This document shows, piece after piece, positions 1-12,366 of a stretch of 64,000 nucleotides of DNA (the stretch's first letter is position 1; each line of letters opens with the position of its first letter). Position numbers and translations under genes: made by a program. Source of the DNA: Dugong dugon (Eukaryota > Chordata > Mammalia > Sirenia > Dugongidae). The notes under the pieces were generated by a model. It did not search any database, was not told the DNA's origin, and saw only the letters and a list, made by a program, of their open reading frames with translations. The stretch is taken from assembly GCA_030035585.1 (NCBI GenBank), contig CM057466.1, forward strand, positions 58,845,233-58,909,232, read 5' to 3'.

Positions 1-69
1 GAAAATTCTTCCTTTTGAAATAAGCTAGAGGGTGTCTTAGTGCAAAGAGCAAATCACTATGACCCAGAG

Positions 70-402
70 CAGTGGTTCTCAAAGTATGGTCTGAGAACCC
101 ATGAGGGCTCCTGAAGCTTCTCAGGATGCCCTCTTTTTCCCCCTCCCACATAGCTGTGGGAGGCCAGATTTTCCTTAAATGCTCCAACCAAAACAGCATG
201 TCGCAGTAGATTAGTGCAGATGCAGATACGGGACTTCAGCTGTCTTTTACTAAGCCAGATGTTTGAAGAGATTTGCAAAAAAATGTAAAGCGATGCCACT
301 ATTCTCACCAAGTTTTTTGCTTTTTGATGTAAGTAATTTTTCATAAAAATATGTTATTTTTGGTAACATTAATGGGTTTATTATTATTTTAAATGAGTTA
401 AT
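70..402 (+). mobile_element. hAT-type non-autonomous DNA transposon, 5' part
   Basis: The stretch begins CAGTGGTTCTCAAAGTATGG, a typical hAT (Charlie/MER group) end, and continues through 'gcagatacgggacttcagctg' and 'agagatttgcaaaaaaatg' to 'ataaaaatatgttattttt'. It is cut by an AfroSINE at about 410, so the 3' end is missing. The exact family name is not certain. Confidence 0.6.
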
Positions 403-410
403 TAAAAAAA

Positions 411-611
411 AAAAACTCATTGCCATTGAGTTGATTCCAACTCATAGCAACCCTATAGGAAAGAGTAGAACTGCCTCACAGGGTATCTAAGGCTGTAAAT
501 CTCTACAGAAACAGACTACCACATCTTTCTTCTGCGGAGTGGCTAGTGGGTTCAAATGCCGACCTTTTGGTTAGCAGCCAAGCACTTTAACCACTATGCC
601 ACTAGGGCTTC
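411..611 (-). mobile_element. AfroSINE, layout A, antisense
   Basis: On the minus strand this is the afrotherian tRNA-derived SINE: a head with 'ccctagtggcatagtggtta', the tRNA-like B-box area, a middle 'gtctgtttctgtagagattta' segment and the end 'gagttggaatcaactcaatgg'. It is diverged by several per cent. Confidence 0.88.
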
Positions 612-927
612 TTCATCTTCGGAAAGTCACTGTTAAATCTGTTACTGGAGGTTAGAGGGCGTGGAGTGGGGATCATCCTCTGTCATTAACATGTTACCAT
701 AGATTGTTCAGTGGTTGTGTTCATTGTCATACTGGGCTCTTTGGGAAATATATAGACCTCAGGGTTCAGAATTCAAGCCAGGTAAGTTTTGAAGGAAGGG
801 GATAGAATAGGCTGCAAGGAATCCTGGGAGTCCATCATGGAAGGCACCTTGGGGTTCAAGAGTGGGAGGATGAAGAAAGCAGTGCCAAAGCTCCACTGCA
901 TCTCTTTCATGCTTTTTCGTGGACCTG

Positions 928-1141
928 GTCCTTGGGTGGTGCAAACGGTTAACGTACTTAGCTGCTAACCAAAAGTTTGAAGGTTCAAGTCCACCCAGAG
1001 GTACCTCGAAAGGAAGTCCTGGCTATCTATTTCCAAAGAATCAGACACTGAAAACCCTATGGAGCACAGTTCTACTCTGACAACACATGGGGTCACCATG
1101 AGTCTGAATTGACTTGATGGCAACAGGTTTTCTGGGTTTGG
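928..1141 (+). mobile_element. AfroSINE, layout B
   Basis: The head is 'ggtccttgggtggtgcaaac'. A 'caagtccacccagaggtacc' box follows, then 'tggagcacagttctactctg' and the end 'gaattgacttgatggcaac'. The middle section differs from layout A, while the last 60 or so bases are shared. Confidence 0.88.
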
Positions 1142-1677
1142 GGCCATGGACAAAAGAGTGATAAGGGAAAGAAAATTAATAAGAGGAAGAGTAACCAGGA
1201 AAAGAGCTCAGTGGAGATAGTGCAGGGAAAGGAGATGCTACAACTCCACCAAAGAGCTACTCAGGTCTCAGTTCTGCAGCTGTGATCTCGCCAATGCCTG
1301 GAACCAGGGGTCATGGCACTCCTGTACTATTGGCTCTTGTCCTGAAAGCACATGATTACTATTGCTTGACCTTGGAATTCTCTCAGTGTACAGACTACTG
1401 CTATGTAGGCAGTTGAAATTCCAGTGTACACTGGCTAAGGTGTCAAGATGGTGATTAAGGTAGATCCGGCGGAGAAAGAAAAATTATTTTGGTTTTGAAT
1501 GCAGTGAACTGGAGAGGCTGCACCCAGGTAGTGATGTCCAGTAGGCAGTTGGAATGAAGGATCTGGCTTCTGGGAGAGGCTAGATGTGTTGCTTTGGGAA
1601 CCAGCAGCACACAGAGGTGATCCAGGCTGTGGACAGATGAGGTGACTTTAATAACTGTACCCCTTTTGCTTTACCAG
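1142..1677. other. Intronic stretch before E1, nothing recognised
   Basis: I see no repeat, exon or RNA signal here apart from the branch and acceptor region of E1 at the end. Confidence 0.5.
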
Positions 1678-1795
1678 CTCTTTCACGTGGCCTATATTAT
1701 AATCAAATTTGCAAATTCTCCTCGCCCTGACCTTTGGGTCTTGGAAAGATCTGTGGACTTTGGAAGCACCTATTTACCTTGGCAATATTTTGCTC
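1678..1795 (+). CDS. LAMA3: LAMA3 exon E1: LN domain, middle part
   Basis: This 118-nt exon reads from phase 0 (LFHVAYILIK-like; here [20 protein letters not shown]) and ends one base into a codon. It follows 'tttgctttaccag' and is closed by 'gtaagt'. The peptide is a beta-sandwich part of the laminin N-terminal domain, which mediates polymerisation of laminin short arms outside the cell. It contains no cysteine. One visible difference from the human protein as I remember it is Leu for Ser in the GSTY-x-PWQYFA segment. The frame starts at the first base of the exon, so the upstream exon must end in phase 0. Confidence 0.95.
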
Positions 1796-3647
1796 GTAAG
1801 TAACCTTGTCTATGAGGGGCTTTAATTATTTCCAGCAGATCAAGACTATGGGTCTAATTAGAAAATTAGTCTCTCAGTGTTGCTAGCTAGGGACTAGTCA
1901 CTTTTAACCCTCTAAGTTACCCTGAGAATATCCCCATTTCTTAAGCATGTGTACTTTTATTCCAAGGATACCACATGTAGAACTGAGGTTGAAATGCCTT
2001 TATGATAACAGTTCTTGCATTATTTGGAGGGAAGCAGCATGCCTATAAGTGGGCCATAGCTCCAGTCCTTTAGTTTGTATGTAAAAGTAGAAACTGAGTT
2101 CGGTCTTCACGGGTCTACATTGTGCTTTACTTACCTTGACCCTGTTATCCTTATTAATGAAGAATATCATTGTCTCTGAACCCTATGATGGATTGAGGGG
2201 GACAGGAATTTTGCTTACTAAGTGGTTGAATTTTCCATGAGAGCGCCTCAGAGGGTAAACTTGCCTGATGGGGTGTGGAGATTTAGGACCTCATCTCCAA
2301 ATATCGCAGCTGAAAGTTATTTCTTTCAGGAATGAATAACTTCACCCAAAGCTTTTGTCTATAAGTCTTAAATGTTTCTCTGTTCTTTTTTTTTTTTCCA
2401 TTAATTTTCTTAAAGAAACATAAGGCATCTTAAGAGATTGACAACAAGGTGATAATACTTTATTTTATAATATTAAAATACTTTCTTCCTAGATTCTAAA
2501 CTAGACTGTTTGGAACAATTTGGGCAGGAGGCAAATAGGGCTGTCACTCGTGATGATGATGTACTTTGCATTACTGAGTATTCCCGTATTGTTCCTTTGG
2601 AAAATGGTGAGGTAAGTAGATGTGGGAGCTCGTGAGAGATAAGATTCAGAAGTGAACATGGAGGTGTAACACAGAGCAAGATGGAGACCAGTGCTTAGGA
2701 GTGAGTGATAAATGAATCAAATCAAGGGCTCCCAGAATGAGTTGGGTTGGGTTGGGAATTCTGTTTAGGGTCTTGAATTCTCCCCAGGAGAATTCCCCTC
2801 CCCCCTCTTCACAAACATTATGCCCTGTAACAGTGAGGAGATGAGGGGTAGGTGGCCCCACTAATCTCGGATTCCTTTTGGCAGGATAGGTGCCATCTGT
2901 GGGGGAGAAAATATTTCTGGGGAGAAAAAAATTGGGGTTGCATTTGGCCCTCGGGACTTCAGCCAGGCTGTTGTTAGGGAAGATGGGAAAACAGGTGGGG
3001 AAAATCAGGTTAATAATTCCAGAGAAATTGTGAGGCCAAAATGAACTTAAACTTCCTTAAAGGGCATCAGTGTCCCTTTCTTTAAGCAGAGAGCTTTTTC
3101 TTGAGCAGGTCTACCCAGTATCTTACAACAGATGGTGAGTGGTTCATGTTTCGTATGGTTGCAACTCTCTCAGGCTTGAAAACAAAACCTGCTTGTATAT
3201 AGATTGTTGTGTCTCTCTGTCAGCTTTATATTCAGAGACTTTCTTCTTTTCAACCTCATTTAAATTACTTTAGCTTTATTTCTTTGATGTAGTTTGACAA
3301 GTTGGTTTCTTTATGTTTATGGATTTTAACATTATAGTCTCAATATTTCATAGCTGTACAGCCCCCCAGCTACACTGATAGAACAAAGCGTTTGAAAATG
3401 AAATGATAACACCTCTGGGGAGCCCAGGTTTCATGGACATGTTGCCAGACCTTGGAACTAGGAAGGAAAGGGAAGATAAAACTGGCAATATTTTTAGACG
3501 TAAATGAGATCCAAGACTAGACCACCTACAAACACCTAGTGACTCAAAGAAACCAAGTGATTTGGGACGTGTGAGTTATTTTCAGGTACTTGCTGCTGAA
3601 TTTTGATGAAAGGAATTTTTTTCTTTTTGCGTATGTGGTTATTTTAG
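1796..3647. other. Introns 1 and 2 around E2, no recognised repeats
   Basis: Apart from E2 (2493–2611) both introns (697 and 1036 bases) show only short T runs and no SINE or LINE I can name. They are the most repeat-poor part of the window. Confidence 0.5.
2493..2611 (+). CDS. LAMA3: LAMA3 exon E2: LN domain
   Basis: This 119-nt exon completes the split codon of E1 (C|AT, His) and ends in phase 0 after LENGE. The acceptor is 'ctttcttcctag' and the donor 'gtaagt'. It carries two cysteines, in DCLEQF and DVLCITEYS, which lie in the LN domain. The block TRDDDVLC and the following [13 protein letters not shown] are very close to human alpha-3. The intron before it is 697 bases and holds no repeat I recognise. 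Confidence 0.95.
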
Positions 3648-3818
3648 GTTGTGGTGTCCTTGATAAATGGCCGGCCAGGTGCAAAAAATTTTACTTTCTC
3701 TCACACCCTGAGGGAGTTTACCAAGGCAACAAACATCCGCTTGCGTTTTCTCCGAACCAACACCCTTCTTGGGCACCTCATCTCCAAGGCACAGCGAGAT
3801 CCAACAGTCACGCGGCGA
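3648..3818 (+). CDS. LAMA3: LAMA3 exon E3: LN domain with an N-glycosylation sequon
   Basis: This 171-nt exon (57 codons, phase 0 to 0) starts [19 protein letters not shown] and ends at DPTVTRR. The acceptor is 'ggttattttag' and the donor 'gtgagt'. The segment [19 protein letters not shown] is typical of laminin LN domains. The Asn-Phe-Thr sequon is a possible glycosylation site in this secreted domain. Both ends are phase 0, so skipping would keep the frame but remove a core part of LN. Intron 3 behind it is about 10.2 kb and mostly LINE. Confidence 0.96.
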
Positions 3819-5221
3819 GTGAGTAGTTTTCAAGTGCCTAGTCAGCGGCTCTTACTACTGTTTTTGTTTATAAAATTAATTGCCTTGAACTCTTTCAAGT
3901 AACCTTTATATCCAGTAATGGTATAGGCATAGGGGTTGTTCTTATCTGAAATACTAGGTGTAATGAAGAGTTTCATTGTTTGAAGAAAAATCATTATATT
4001 CAAAAAAAGATAAAAACAGAAGATTTTAGCCAGCCTTGGTAGAGTATAATCTGAGTAGTATAACAGTAATAGTCTGGGTAGGCTACCTGCTATTATAATG
4101 CCAACTTCCAAATCTCAGAGACTTGGCAAATAAAGGCTTGTGTCTTGCTTATGCCACAGTCCAGTGTGGGTCAGCAGGTGGGATCTGCTCTATGCTGTCA
4201 TTCAGGGACCCAGGCTCTTTCTGTCTAGAGGTGTCGCCACCCTGAAGGGCCCCAGAATCCTTCTTTGGACTCCCCTGCGTCTGGTCAGCAGATGAGGGAA
4301 GAGAGAGGGCATAGAGAATATATACCTGCCCCTAACCACACAGATCACTTCCATTGGCAAGAACTGGTCATATAGTCCCACCTAATGCAAGGAGGCTGGG
4401 TAACGTAATTTAGCTGTGTGCCCAAGAGGACACAGAGGAGAACATAGATATTGGTGAGCACTAGTAGATGTACACTGTGAACATCTCTCACTCTCAGGTG
4501 TCAGGACAGTACCCCTGTCTTCAGGAGGGAACCAACAGAATAAATACCCTGAGCTCACTCTTCTCCCACCCTCTGATTTCCTGCCAGTGCCTCCTATTGG
4601 CCAAACCTGACGGGATGCCAAGGGCAAGACAGTCCATTGTTGCAGTGCATTAAGTTCAGGAAAAAGAGCAGCATGGAGCAGGGTGGAGAGTGGACCTGGG
4701 GCAGTGAATGGAAGACACCCAGGACACCTTATAGAGTTTGGCTTTTTATGTAGGTAATATCAGAGAGCTGGGAAAGGAAGGGAGAGAGAAAAAATAAGTT
4801 CTGCTTCAGTTTTGAGTGTTTTCAAGAAAAAGATTAGGGACCTTGGGTGGAGGTGGCCTGTCTTATGTATTTTCTGCCCGCTTAGCCCTCTCTGAGCTGC
4901 TGCAGAGGTGGGGACTACATTGGATCAGAGGATGGATACTTACAAGTGAGAGCTGGGCTTTCTGATAAAAGCTGCTGCCAACTGCATTTCCATTTCCATT
5001 TCTCCATTTCTGTCCTTGCCACAGAAGTACCTTACTGCTTTCTTTTGTCTTTATTGTCTTGTTGGGGGTGGCAAGATTTGTGGTTATCCATACGTGCATT
5101 TGCCCGGCTACATGAACGTAGACTCCTTTGTTAAATGTTTTTTTAATAGAGGGTAACACATGTAATCTTGACCTCCCCCCAAAATCTAGGATGCTTCTTT
5201 AAATGAAGGAATACAATACCG
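3819..5221. other. Start of intron 3, no recognised element
   Basis: The sequence is ordinary intron. I find no intact reading frame with family resemblance and no clear repeat. Confidence 0.4.
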
Positions 5222-5362
5222 ACAAGCCCTGATGGCACAGTGGTTAAGAGCTCAGGCTGCTAACCGAGAGGTCAGCTGTTCTAATCCACTAGCCACTCCT
5301 TGGAAACCCTATCGGGCAGTTCTGCTCAGTCCTGCAGGGTCACTATGAGTCAGAATCAATGG
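5222..5362 (+). mobile_element. AfroSINE, layout A, short form
   Basis: It reads 'aagccctgatggcacagtgg' then 'ccactccttggaaaccctat' and 'gggtcactatgagtcagaat', ending in a T run. It lacks the middle 'tctgcttcygtaaagatt' insert of the long form. Confidence 0.87.
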
Positions 5363-5388
5363 TTTTTTTTTTTTATCCTATCACACTG

Positions 5389-5633
5389 CCAAGTGGAGGC
5401 TGGTATGTTGGTTGCTGTGATGCTGAACAGGTTTCAGTGGTGCTTCCAGACTAAGGTGAACTAGCAAGAAAGGCCTGGTGATCTGCCTCAGAAAATCAGC
5501 CAGTGGAAGCTGTAAGGACCACAATGGTCCAATCCACAGCTAATCATAGGGATGGTGCAGGACCCGGCAGCGTTTCATTGCACTGTGCATGGGGTCGCCA
5601 TGAGTCAGGGCCAACGCAGCAGTTAACAACAGT
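5389..5633 (+). mobile_element. AfroSINE-related element, layout C, 5' truncated
   Basis: It contains 'gctgtgatgctgaacaggtt', 'aaaggcctggtgatctgcct' and the RTE-like tail 'gggatggtgcaggacccggc' to 'ggggtcgccatgagtcaggg', then 'agttaacaaca'. It matches the fuller copy at 18892–19233. Confidence 0.75.
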
Positions 5634-6207
5634 CCTGTCACAAATCATGTGTGCTCCTGGGGTAGACGCTGATCTAGTCCTTTGTTCTCTTACTACTGCA
5701 GCCTTTAACACCATGGAGAGAGAAACCTCTGTAGTGATCCGCGTGAAAGCCCCATTAATACTGACTTTATCCAGAATTAACAAGAGGGGTTGTTAATGTC
5801 TCCAGACGAAGTAAGATGTTGAAGTAGGAAGCCTTGACACTTTTAACAGTTTTTAGTTAGGAAACCAGAACATAACCCCAACATCCAATGAATAGAGTTC
5901 TTTAAGATGAATATACTCAACAAAACAAGATACGAAGGGCCTCTAGTCCTTCTGAATTCCAAGACTCCCTCACTGACAGGTATTCTTCTCACTGGCAACA
6001 TGACCTAAATGAAAGATTGTCCAACAGCCCCCACCTTCGTCCTCGACTCCCAGGCAGTCTTCTGCCAAGTCTGAGAAGTAGGGGAGCTGGCGGAATTTGC
6101 CACCTTTGGTCCCTAAAGGAGAAACCGCCGACATACTGAAGGTGTGCCTTGTGAATGAGATGGCAGGCACATATTTGTGGCCTGGATAAGGGGCCAGTCC
6201 TTGACTG
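5634..6207. other. Unassigned intronic stretch
   Basis: This lies between the layout-C element and the broken 3' edge of the large L1. I cannot assign it to a family. The missing 3' end of the L1 would be expected here but is absent. Confidence 0.4.
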
Positions 6208-7151
6208 GGTTTACATACATTGTTATGTGACTCTAATTGCTCTCCCCATACTGTGACAGCGCACTCCTCCTTTCCACCCCTGATTCCCCATGTCCATTCC
6301 ACCAGCTCCTAACCCTCCCTGCCTTCCCATCTCACCTCCAGACAGAAGCTGTCCATTTAGTCTCTTGTATCTACTTGAGCTAAGAGGCACACTCCTCACG
6401 AGTATCACTTTATGTCCCACAGTCCAGTCCAATCCCTGTCTGAAGAGTTGGCCTCGGAAATTGTTTTAGTTCTGGGCTGATAGAGAACCCAGGGGCCATG
6501 CTTTCTGGGGCTTTCTGGGGTTCCTCCAGTCTTAGTCAGACCGTTAAGTCTGGTCTTCTTACTGGAATTTGAGTTCTGCACCCCACCTTTCTCCTGCTCC
6601 ATCAGGGACTCTCTGTTGTGTCCCCTGTCAGGGTAGTCATTGTGGTAGCCGGGCACCATCTAGTTCTTCTGGTCTCAGGCTGATGAAGTCTCTGGTTTAT
6701 GTGGCTCTTTCTGTCTCTTGGGCTACTACTTTCCTTTTGTCTTTGGTGTTCTTCATTCTGCTTTACTCCAGGTTGTTGGGACCAATTGATGCATCTTAGA
6801 TGGCCACTTGCAAGCTTTTAAGACCCCAGATGCCACTCACCAAAGTAGGATGCAGAACATTTTCTTAATAAGCTTTGTTATGCCATTTAACCTAGATGTC
6901 CCCTGAAAGTATGGTCCCCAGACCCTTACCCCTGCTACTCTGTCCCTCAAAGTGTTTGATTGTATTCAGGAACCTTCTTAGCTTTGGTTTAGTCCAGTTG
7001 TACTGACTTCCCCTGTAGTGTGTGCTGTCCTTCCCTTTACCTAAGATAATTCTGATCTACTACCTAGTTAGTAAATAACCCTCCCACTCCCTCCCCACCC
7101 TCCTAACCATCAAAGAATGTTTTCTCTGTGTTTAAACCTTTTCTTGAGTTC

Positions 7152-10100
7152 TTATAATAGTGGTCTTATACAATATTTGTCCTGTGACTGACTAAATTCA
7201 CTCAGCATAGTGACCTCCAGATTACTCCAGGTTATAAGACGTTTCACGACTTCATCGTTGTGTAGTATTCCATTGTGTGAATATACCATGATTTGTTTAT
7301 CCATTTGTCCGTTGATGGACACATAGGTTTTTTCCATCTTTTTGCTATTGTGCACAGTGCTGCAAAGAACATGGGTGTGCATACATCTATTTGTGTGACG
7401 ACTCTTATTCTAGGATATATTCCAAGGGGCGGGATAGCTGGATCATATGGTACTTCTATTTCTAGCTTTTTAAGGAAGGGCCAAATCAATTCCAAAGTGG
7501 TTGTACCGTTTTACATTCCTACCAACAGAATATAAGTGTTCCAGTCTCTCCACAACCTCTCCAGCATTTATTATTTTGTGTTTTTTGGATTAATGCTAGC
7601 CTTGTTGGGGTGAGATGATATCTCATTGTAGTTTTGATCTGGTTTTCTCTAATGGCTAATGATCGTGAGCATTTCTTCATGTGTCTGTTAGCCGCCTGAG
7701 TATCTTCTTTGGTGAAGTGCCTGTTCATATCCTTTGCCCGTTTTTTAATTGGGTTATCTGTCTTTTTGTTGTTGAGGTTTTGCAGTATCTTGCAGATTTT
7801 AGAGATTAGATGCCGATTGGATTTGTCATAGCCAAATTTTTTTTCCCAGTCTGTAGGTTGTCTTTTTACTCTTTTGGTGAAGTCTTTTGATGAGCATAAG
7901 TGTTTGATTTTTAGGAGATCTCAGTTAGCTAGTCTCTCTTCTGGTGCTTGTGCATTGTTACGTATGGTTCGTATTGTGTTTACGCCATGTATTAGGGCTC
8001 CTAGTGTTGTCCCTATTTTTTCTTCCATGATCTTTATCGTTTTCGATTTTATATTTAAGTCCTTGATCCATTTTGAGTTAGTTTTTTAACATGGTGTGAG
8101 GTATGGGTCTTGTTTCAGTTTTTTGCAGATGGATATCCAGTTATGCCAGTACCATTTGTTAAAGAGACTGTCTTTTCCCCAATTAACAGACTTTGGGCCT
8201 TTGTCAAATATCAGCTGCTTATAGGTGGATGAGCTTATATCTGGATTCTCAACTCTGTTCCATTGGTCTATGTATCTATTGTTGTACCAGTACCAGGCTG
8301 TTTTGACTACCGTGGCGGTATAATAGATTCTAAAATCAGGTAGTGTGAGGCCTCCCACTTTGTTCTTCTTCTTGAGTAATGCTTTACTTATTCGGGGCCT
8401 CTTCCCTTTCCATATGAAGTTGGTGATTTGTTTCTCCATCTCATTAAAATATGCCGGTCGAATTTGGATCAGGATTGCATTGTATCTGTAGATTGCTTTG
8501 GGTAGAATTGACATTTTCATAATGTTGAGTCTTCCTATCCATGTGCAAGGTATGTTTTTCCACTTACGCAGGTCTCTTTTGGTTTCTGGCAGTACAGTCT
8601 TGTAGTTTTCATTGTATATGATCTTTTTATGTCTCTGGTTAGATTTATTCCTAAGTATTTTATCTTCTTGGGGGCTATTGTAAGTGATATTGATTTGGTG
8701 ATTTCCTCTTTGAAGTTCTCTTTGTTGGTGTAAAGGAACCCAACTGATTTTTGTAAGTTTGTCTTGTATCCTGAAACTTTGCTGAAATCTTCTATTAGTT
8801 CCAGTAGTTTTCTTGTAGATTCTTTGGGGTTTTCTGTGCATGAGATCATATGATCTGCAAATAGAGATACTTTGACTTCTTCCCTACCAATTTAGATGCC
8901 TTTTATTTCTTTTTCTAGCCTAATTGCTCTGGCTAGGACCTCCAGCACAATGTTGAGTAAGAGTGGTGATAAAGGGCATGCTTGTCTGGTTCCTGTTTTC
9001 AAGGGGAATGCTTTCAAAGTCTCTCCATTTAGGATGATGTTGGATGTTGGGTTTGTATAAATGCCCTTAATTATATTGAGGAACTTCCCTTCTATTCCTA
9101 TTTTGTTGAGAGTTTTTATCATGAATGGGTATTGGAGTTTATCAAATGCCTTTTATGCATTGATTGATAAGATCATGTGGTTCTTGTCTTTTATTTATAT
9201 GATGGATTACATTGATTGTTTTTCTAATGTTGAACCATCCCTGCATACCTGGTATAAATCCCACTTGGTCATGGTGAATTATTTTTTTGATATGTTGCTG
9301 AATTCTATTGGCTAGAATTTTGTTGAGGATTTTTGCATCAATGTTCATGAGGGATATTGGTCTGTAATTTTCTTTGTTTTGTGGTGTCTTAACCTGGTTT
9401 TGGTATCAGGGTTATGCTGGCTTCATAGAATGAATTTGGGAGTATTCCATCTGTTTCTATGCTCTGAAATATCTTTAGTGGTAGTGGTGTTAACTCTTTT
9501 CTGAAAGTTTTGTAGAATTCTCCAGTGAAGCCATCTGGGCCAGGCCTTTTTTTTGTTGGCAGTTTTTTAAAAACCTTTTCAATCTCTTCTTTTGTTATCG
9601 GTTTATTTAGTTGTTCTACCTCTGTTTGTGTTAGTTGTGGTAGGTAGTGAGTTTCTAGAAATTTGTCCATTTCCTCTAGGTTTTCAAATTTGTTGCAGTA
9701 CAGTTTTTCGTAGTATTCTGTTATGATTCTTTTAACTTCAGTTGGGTCTGTTGTGATATCACCCATCTTATTTCTTATACAGGTTATCTGCTTCCTCTCC
9801 TGGTTTTCTTTTGTCAGTTTGGCCAATGGTTATCAATTTTGTTGATCTTTTTAAAGAACCAGCTTTTGGTCTTGTTAACTCTTCCAATTGTTTCTTTATT
9901 CTCTGTTTCATTTAATTCTGCTCTAATTCTTATTGTTTCCTTTCTTCTGGCGCCTGAGAGCTTCTTTTGCTGCTCTCTTTCTACTTGTTCCAGTTGTAGG
10001 GTTAATGTGTTGATTTTGGCCCTGTCTTCTTTTTGGATGTGTGCACTTATAGCTATAAACTGATCTCTGAGCACTGCTTTTGCTGTGTCCCAAATGTTCT

Positions 10101-10940
10101 GGTAGGATGTGTTTTCCTTCTCGTTTGATTCTATGAATTTCTTTATTCCGTCCTTAATTTCTTCTATAACTCAGTAGTTTTTGAGCAAGGTATTGTTCAG
10201 TCTCCATTTGTTTGATTTTTTTCCATTTTCTGTTGTTGATTTCTACTTTTAATGGCTTTATGGTCAGAAGAGATGCTTTGTAGTATTTCAGTGCTTTGGA
10301 TTTTGCTAAGGTTTGCTTTATGGCCTAATATGTGGTCTATTCTGGAGAATGTTCCGTGCACGTTGGAGAAGAAAGTATACTTGGCTGCTGTTGGGTGGAG
10401 TGTTCGGTATATGTCCATGAGATCAAGTTTGCTGTTTGTAACATTTAGCTCTTCCATGTCTTTGTTGAGCTTCTTTCTGGATGTTCTGTCCTTCACCAAA
10501 GTGGTGTGTTGAAGTCTCCTACTACCATTGTGGAGCTGTCTCTCTTTTCAGTGCTGTTAAGAGTTTGTTTTATGTATTTTGGAGCCCTGTTGTTGGGTGC
10601 GTAAATAGTTACTATAGTTATGTTCTCCTGATGTGTTGACCCTTTAATCATTATATAGTATCCTTCCTTATCCTTTGTGTTGGATTCTACTTTAAAGTCT
10701 ATTTTATCAGAGATTGATATTGCCACTCCTGCTCTTTTTTGAGTGTTGCTTTCTTGATATTTTTTTTCCATCTTTTGAGTTTTAGTGTGTGTCTTTAAGT
10801 CTAATGTGTGTCTCTTGTTGGCAGCATATAGATGGATCGTGTTTTGTTATCCAGTCTGCTCCTCTTTGTGTCTTTATTGGTGCATTTAGTCCATTTACAT
10901 TCAACGTAATTATTGATAGGTATGAGTTTAATGCTGTCAT
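7152..10940 (-). pseudogene. L1 ORF2 (endonuclease–reverse transcriptase), broken
   Basis: Minus-strand fragments follow ORF2 order. The N-terminal endonuclease part carries LNVNGLNAPIK and QETHIRLKDTH (about 10780–10940). The linker to RT includes [10 protein letters not shown] (about 9520). The RT palm carries [13 protein letters not shown] (about 9000). The C-terminal part carries [13 protein letters not shown] (about 8300) and ends in MEYYTTMKS (7244–7495) followed, after a frame change, by SNLEVTMLSEFSQSQ. Frame shifts and stops separate at least nine pieces, so no enzyme can be made. L1 ORF2p normally nicks DNA and copies its own RNA at the cut. Confidence 0.9.
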
Positions 10941-11199
10941 TTTGTTGTCTTTTTTTGTGTGTTGTTGACAGTTTCTTTGTTCCACTTAATTTTCTGTGCC
11001 GAGTCGTTTTTCTTTATGTATTTTCTTTTCATCTTTTTCCGTGTTAATTTTGTATTTGGCGAGTCTTTATGTTTTTCTTGTATTTTATCTTGATGTGTAG
11101 GATTGTTAGTTTCCTTTTTGGTTACCTTAATATTTACCCCTATTTTTCTAAGTTGAAACCAACCTTTTATTTCTTTATAACTCCTTGACTTCTTCTCCG

Positions 11200-12366
11200 T
11201 ATGAAAGGTCTATGACTACATTTTTTAGTCCCTCTTTTTTGTTTTAATGTTGTCATCTTTTACACATTGACATCTGTTTCCCTATTTTCAGTGTTCTAGC
11301 TTTGATTTACTTTTGTGACTTCCTTATCTGGGTTGATATCTGGTTGCTTTGTCCTGTGTTCTAGTCTTGCATTGTTATCTGATGCTACTGGTTTTCTAAC
11401 TGAAGGACTCCCTTTAGTATTTCTTGTAATTTTGGTTTGGTTTTTGCAAATTCCCTTATCTTCTATTTATCTGGAAATGTCCTAATTTCACCATCATATT
11501 TGTGAGACAGTTTTGCTGGATATATAATTCTTGACTGGCAGTTTTTTCCTTCAAGGCTTTATATATGCCATCCCATTGCCTCCTTGCCTGCATGGTTTCT
11601 GCTGAGTAGTCTGAGCTTATTCTTATTGACTCTCCTTTGTAGATGATTTCTCATTTATCCTGAGCCGCTCTTAAAATTCTCTCTTTATCTTTGGTTTTTG
11701 CAAATCTTGGTGACTTTCTTTTGTGATCTACCTTATGTGGAGTTCGATGAGCATCTTGGATAGATATTTTGTCATCTTTCACGATATCGGGGAAGTTTTC
11801 TGCTAACAAATCTTCAATGATCCTCTCTGTTTTTTCTGTTATCCCCACTGTTCTGATACTCCAGTCACTCATAGGTTATTCCTTTTGATAGAGTCCCACA
11901 TAATTCTTAGGGTTTCTTCATTTTTTCAAATCCTTTTATCTGATTTTTCCTCAAATAAGTTGGTGTCAAGTGCTTTGTCTTCATTCTCACTAATTCTGAC
12001 TTACATTGCCTCAGTTCTGCTCCTGTTACTTTCTATTGAGTTGTCTAATTCTGACATTTTATTGTTAATCTTATGGATTTCTGATTGCTGTCTCTCTATG
12101 GATTCTTTCAGCTTGTTAAATTTGTCATTATGCTCTTCTCTAATCTTTTTAATTTCCTCTATTGTGTGTTCTGTGTTTTGCTTAATTTCCTTACTAATTT
12201 CTTGAAGAGTTCTGTATATTAATCTTTTGTAATCTGCCTCTGGTAATTCCAAGAAATTTTCCTCCTCTGGAAAATTTCTAGATTCTTTATTTTGGGAGCT
12301 TACTGAAGCCATCATGGATTGCCTCTTTATGTGATTTGATATTGACTGTTGTCTCTGAGCCATCAA
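11200..12366 (-). pseudogene. L1 ORF1 (RNA-binding chaperone), broken
   Basis: The N-terminal piece (12366 to about 12001) is rich in Lys and Glu and looks like the ORF1p coiled coil. A later piece (11872–11651) has FPDIVKDD and AHRTPHK with SPRFAKTKDKERILRAA, the typical C-terminal RNA-binding domain. Stops and frame shifts lie between and after them. The C-terminal edge is approximate. Confidence 0.75.
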
